Origin: Pseudomonadales bacterium
GTDB taxonomy: Bacteria; Pseudomonadota; Gammaproteobacteria; Pseudomonadales; Litorivicinaceae
Assembly: GCA_012269655.1 (NCBI GenBank)
Contig: JAAXJV010000130.1
Span: 1 to 10,479 of the forward strand
Direction: 5' to 3'
DNA length: 10,479 nucleotides
The translations under genes and the position numbers were made by a program. Below, in pieces: positions 8,177 to 10,479 of the stretch (position 1 is its first letter; every line of letters begins with the position of its first letter). The notes under the pieces were generated by a model. That model ran no database searches. It had not been told where the DNA came from and was given only the letters and a program-made list of their open reading frames with translations.

Positions 8177-8653
8177 ATGGCTAAAAAATCCCAAAAAGGC
8201 GGCGTGCCCTCCATTGCCCGCAATAACCGCGCGACGTTTGAATAACATCTTGACGCGAAATTCGAGGCCGGAGTCGCGCTGATGGGTTGGGAAGTAAAAA
8301 GTGCCCGGGCGGGTAAGGTTCAACTGACCGATACCTACGTCATCATGCGTGATGGTGAGGCCTATCTGCTCAATGCCCACATCCAGCCGCTTAACAGTGC
8401 ATCGACCCATGTGATTGCCGACGCAGAGCGCACCCGTAAATTGTTGCTGCACAAAAAAGAGCTAGGCCGGATTCATGCGGCGCTCGCCAACAAAGGGCGA
8501 GCTTGTGTCGCTACCGTTATGTATTGGAAGGGAAAGCACATCAAGGTCGAAATTGCACTGGCGACCGGTAAAAAACAGCACGACAAACGCGAGACCGAGA
8601 AAGAGCGTGATTGGAATCGCGAGAAGGGTCGTATTCTGCGTCACGATCGTTAG
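8177..8653 (+). pseudogene. smpB: SsrA-binding protein SmpB with premature in-frame TAA at codon 23
   Basis: SmpB binds the tRNA-like domain of tmRNA and brings it to stalled ribosomes for trans-translation. The frame from ATG 8177 encodes MAKKSQKGG then SIARNNRATFE and reaches TAA at 8243-8245. It then continues [19 protein letters not shown] to a TAG at 8651-8653, for a total of 159 codons including the stop, the normal family size. E. coli reads [22 protein letters not shown] here, so the stop replaces a conserved Tyr (Tyr24 in E. coli), one base change from TAT or TAC. The rest is intact, including [28 protein letters not shown] and the GKKQHDKRE tail motif. It is a recent nonsense mutation, a sequencing error, or a gene translated from the internal ATG at 8282 (GGAG at 8270-8273), which would yield 123 residues lacking the N-terminal strand region. 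The neighbours (ratA, ssrA) are the expected ones. Confidence 0.85.
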
Positions 8654-8662
8654 GTCGTTGGT

Positions 8663-8679
8663 GTATCCCTACGGGGTAC
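8663..8679 (+). other. Short inverted repeat downstream of smpB
   Basis: GTATCCC (8663-8669) and GGGGTAC (8673-8679) can form a 7-bp stem with one G-U pair and a 3-nt loop (TAC), 10 nt after the smpB stop. No T tract follows, so it is a poor intrinsic terminator. It might protect the mRNA 3' end, or be chance. The rest of the 83-nt gap up to the integrase ATG carries no clear terminator or ribosome-binding site. TGGTACTGT (8716-8724) resembles an extended -10 element. Confidence 0.3.
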
Positions 8680-8736
8680 AGTTAAACGTCAAATCCCCAC
8701 ACTGTCTGGTTTTATGTGGTACTGTCGCGGTAACAC

Positions 8737-9729
8737 ATGGCCAACTATTTACTTAAACGCGGGAAACTTTGGTGGGTCCAACGCAAGTTTCCTGTCGATG
8801 TGAAAAGCGAATTGGGGACTTTCTTTCGAAAGTCTCTCGGTACGGCTGACGTCGAAGAAGCCAAACAGCGTTTGCCCGGGCGCCTAGCGGAGTTCGATAT
8901 GTTGGTGCAGGAAGTGCGCCAGACTCGGGACGCAGGCGATCTATTTGAGGCGGCTGACGATCAGCTTTCGCTGGCTCAGATGATGGCCAAGTACCAAAGT
9001 CAGGTACTGGATGTGTTGTCCAACGCAGCCAAACTTCGGCACCTCCGTGTGCTCGAAGGCTATGGTCAGTTTGTAGGCTTGGATCTGTCAGCCAGCGCGT
9101 TGGTACCACGAACCAAGGCCACGGTAGACCAATGGTTGTTGCCGAAATACGGTCACACCGACTCAGGTCGTCGAGCCCTAAACGTCTTAATTGCCTTTTT
9201 TGACTGGGTGATTGGTTCGGGTTATCTGCCGCCTCCCAATCCGTTTGCAGGTTATCGTATCAAGCCGGTGAAATCGGTGACCGTTGCGCGCCGAGCTTGG
9301 ACTGAAGATGATTTGTCAAAAGTACTAGACGGGCTGTTAGAAGAGGTCGAAACACCGTAGAATGTGTTGTCTCGAGAAAACGCCTGGCGCTTGGCATGGG
9401 TCATTTTGCTAGGGCATTACACGGGCGAGACGTTGCACGATATTTGTGAGGCCAAACGCACCGATCACCTAAAAAAATTAGGGCCAGAATGGCACCGAGT
9501 GCGGTCTAAATGGCCGGAGATTGACGCGTTTTGGGTGCCGGGTTTATCCCCGGGTGGGCCAGATTTGCGTCGCTCCTGGCAATTGCAAAAGGCACTGGGC
9601 CGCAGATTGAAGGGATATCCCGGGCATTTGACCTATACGGGATTGCGGTTGTCGTCTCAGACCGATGTGCCGCTGAAGCACGGCTATTGGCTGGCGCGAC
9701 TGGAAGCCGCGCAAACCGAAACAGCCTGA
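8737..9729 (+). pseudogene. Degenerate tyrosine recombinase (phage-type integrase) with in-frame TAG
   Basis: One frame of 331 codons is interrupted by TAG at 9358-9360 and ends with TGA at 9727-9729. The first 207 residues look like the front half of an island/phage integrase: an N-terminal beta region (LLKRGKLWWVQRKFPVDV, FRKSLGTADVEEAKQRL, DUF6538-like), then an all-helical core-binding domain ending in LIAFFDWVIGSGYLPPPNPF and WTEDDLSKVLDGL. After the TAG the frame continues into AWRLAWVILLGHYTGETLHDIC, which lines up with the box I region TGxRxxEI of the catalytic domain, but the Arg is Thr (codon 9430-9432). No clear HxxR box or catalytic Tyr is seen near the end. TGLRLS (9637-9654) may be a remnant of the HxLRH box. 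The gene is also shorter than typical integrases (about 370-420). It is a decayed recombinase, inactive as read. No Shine-Dalgarno precedes the ATG. Confidence 0.75.
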
Positions 9730-10008
9730 TCAGGCGTAGTGACACAGGTAGGCGGTAGGCTCGGCTACTTTGACCTGGAATTCTTGATTCGCCGGCACTT
9801 CAAAAGAGTCCCCTGCATTGAAAGTGGCAAAGTCGCTGTCCGCCTGGCGCTTAATCGTCAGTGCGCCACTGACCACGGTCATGGTCTCGTCTTGACTGGT
9901 GCCAAAGGTGTACTCACCGACGGCCATTAGGCCAACGGACTGAGTGCCCGCGGCGTTTTCAAAAGATAGCGATAGGACTTGATCGTCGAAATAGCGATTC
10001 ACTTGCAT
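9730..10008 (-). CDS. ppnP: Pyrimidine/purine nucleoside phosphorylase PpnP (YaiE family)
   Basis: PpnP is a small single-domain cupin that phosphorolyses a broad set of nucleosides to base and ribose 1-phosphate. The 92 residues align over their full length with E. coli YaiE (94): SVGLMAVGEYTFGTSQDETMTVVSGAL in the middle and FEVPANQEFQVKVAEPTAYLCHY at the C-terminus. The ATG at 10008-10006 is selected because GGAG (plus-strand CTCC 10016-10019) lies 7 nt upstream and the homology begins at Met-Gln. A longer reading into the tmRNA gene is spurious. It converges on the integrase remnant with no gap between stops and is divergent from ssrA. Base composition does not obviously differ from its neighbours. 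Confidence 0.95.
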   Translation of the reverse strand: MQVNRYFDDQVLSLSFENAAGTQSVGLMAVGEYTFGTSQDETMTVVSGALTIKRQADSDFATFNAGDSFEVPANQEFQVKVAEPTAYLCHYA

Positions 10009-10080
10009 GCTGTTGCTCCAAATAGGTGTGGCGCGAACCCTACACAATTCTGAAAATGAAAGAAATCTTGATGGCCGCCC

Positions 10081-10109
10081 TTGGTCTTTTTCTATGTCGG
10101 GCGCATAAT
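10081..10109 (+). promoter_or_regulatory. Candidate ssrA promoter
   Basis: TTGGTC (10081-10086) and CATAAT (10104-10109) are spaced by 17 nt and end 9 nt before the first base of mature tmRNA. The -10 matches the sigma-70 consensus in five of six positions and the -35 in three. The short leader would be trimmed by RNase P. It lies in the 110-nt gap shared with divergent ppnP, for which no convincing promoter could be picked. Confidence 0.5.
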
Positions 10110-10118
10110 TAGGGATAT

Positions 10119-10476
10119 GGGGACGCACTGGTTTCGACGCTGGTGACGAAACCTGGCGTGCATGTCGAGCGGATCCACAGCGTTCGTAAACCCAACTGCT
10201 GGACTTTGTTAGCATAACTGCCAACGACGAAAACTACGCTCTAGCTGCTTAAGCTAGACCGCAAAGCTTGCTCGGCTCAGGGTGGGTGGCGCGGTAAATT
10301 ACTGAGCCTCGTGTGGAGTACCTGGTCCGGGGACAAAGCATTAAATCCAAATGGACTCGCCCCAAGCTGCCTGGCCTTCGGCTAGCGACAGGGTTAACTT
10401 AAAAGAAGTGCCTAAGCATGTAGATCGGTAGGCAGAGTGCCGACGGACGCGGGTTCAATTCCCGCCGTCTCCACCA
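10119..10476 (+). ncRNA. ssrA: Transfer-messenger RNA (tmRNA, one-piece)
   Basis: tmRNA acts as tRNA-Ala and then as mRNA to rescue stalled ribosomes and tag the nascent peptide for proteolysis. The 5' GGGGACG (10119-10125) pairs with CGTCTCC (10466-10472), leaving the discriminator A and encoded CCA (10473-10476). The pairing includes the G3-U wobble that is the alanyl-tRNA synthetase identity element. The D-like region TTCGACG and the T arm GCGGGTTCAATTCCCGC (10449-10465) are present. Pseudoknot PK1 is supported: CGAGCG (10166-10171) pairs CGTTCG (10181-10186), and TCCACAG (10174-10180) pairs CTG plus TGGA (10196-10203) with one bulged C. The tag frame lies at 10220-10252. The length of 358 nt is normal. 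The gene is usually near smpB; here an integrase remnant and ppnP separate them. Its 3' end is a frequent island integration site. Confidence 0.97.
10220..10252 (+). other. tmRNA proteolysis-tag reading frame
   Basis: The resume codon is GCC (10220-10222), read as Ala, and the frame gives ANDENYALAA followed by TAA (10250-10252). With the Ala delivered by tmRNA itself, the tag is AANDENYALAA, the same as in E. coli. The C-terminal LAA is the signal recognised by ClpXP and ClpAP with SspB help. The tag frame is intact. Confidence 0.95.
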
Positions 10477-10479
10477 AAA

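Noticed and set aside
8156..8452. Minus-strand open frame across the smpB region
   Set aside because: It lies antisense to conserved SmpB coding sequence and shows no independent features.
8243..9360. Stop codon reassignment to explain TAA in smpB and TAG in the integrase
   Set aside because: TAA ends nusA, infB, rbfA, truB, rpsO, pnp and ratB at the expected lengths, and TAG ends smpB at its usual C-terminus. A changed code does not fit.
10009..10224. N-terminal extension of ppnP into the tmRNA gene
   Set aside because: Homology to the YaiE family starts at the ATG at 10008, which has its own ribosome-binding site. The extension runs antisense through ssrA and is low in protein-like character.
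1..10479. CRISPR arrays, insertion sequences, long repeats or a new defence system
   Set aside because: No spaced direct repeats, transposase, terminal inverted repeats or unknown gene cluster is visible. Apart from the integrase remnant, all genes belong to well-known families.

Overview
The window is a chromosomal segment of a gammaproteobacterium. The evidence is the order nusA-infB-rbfA-truB-rpsO-pnp, a divergent ratA-ratB pair beside smpB, a ppnP (yaiE) gene, and a one-piece tmRNA whose tag ANDENYALAA is identical to that of E. coli. The proteins resemble their E. coli and Pseudomonas counterparts without matching either closely. A marine lineage of the Oceanospirillales type is possible, but the genus cannot be fixed from the sequence alone.

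Positions 1-7368 (plus strand) hold the conserved transcription/translation operon. It contains the C-terminal part of NusA, IF2 (TTG start), RbfA (starting on the base after the infB stop), TruB, ribosomal protein S15 and polynucleotide phosphorylase (TTG start). A structured leader precedes rpsO. A strong hairpin separates rpsO from pnp, leaving only 56 nt between the two genes. A bidirectional terminator at 7383-7414 closes pnp on the plus strand and ratB on the minus strand.

Positions 7397-8653 hold the ratA-ratB operon (minus strand), divergent from smpB (plus strand). The short gap between them carries a perfect TATAAT placed so that the ratA transcript would start at or near its ATG. 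smpB is broken as read: codon 23, where homologues carry a conserved Tyr, is TAA, and the rest of the gene is intact in the same frame. A Shine-Dalgarno-like GGAG lies before Met36 and might allow a restart.

Positions 8654-10479 run from smpB to ssrA. In between lies a decayed tyrosine-recombinase (integrase) gene with an in-frame TAG and with catalytic positions apparently lost, followed by an intact ppnP on the minus strand. The two genes converge with no base between their stop codons (TGATCA). The window ends with a complete tmRNA gene: G3-U wobble acceptor stem, pseudoknot PK1, tag reading frame, T arm and encoded CCA.

SmpB and tmRNA act together to rescue stalled ribosomes, so the most notable point is an apparently intact tmRNA beside an smpB with a premature stop, with a dead integrase between them. 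I found no convincing undescribed multi-gene system. The unusual signals are gene decay and compact regulatory architecture.
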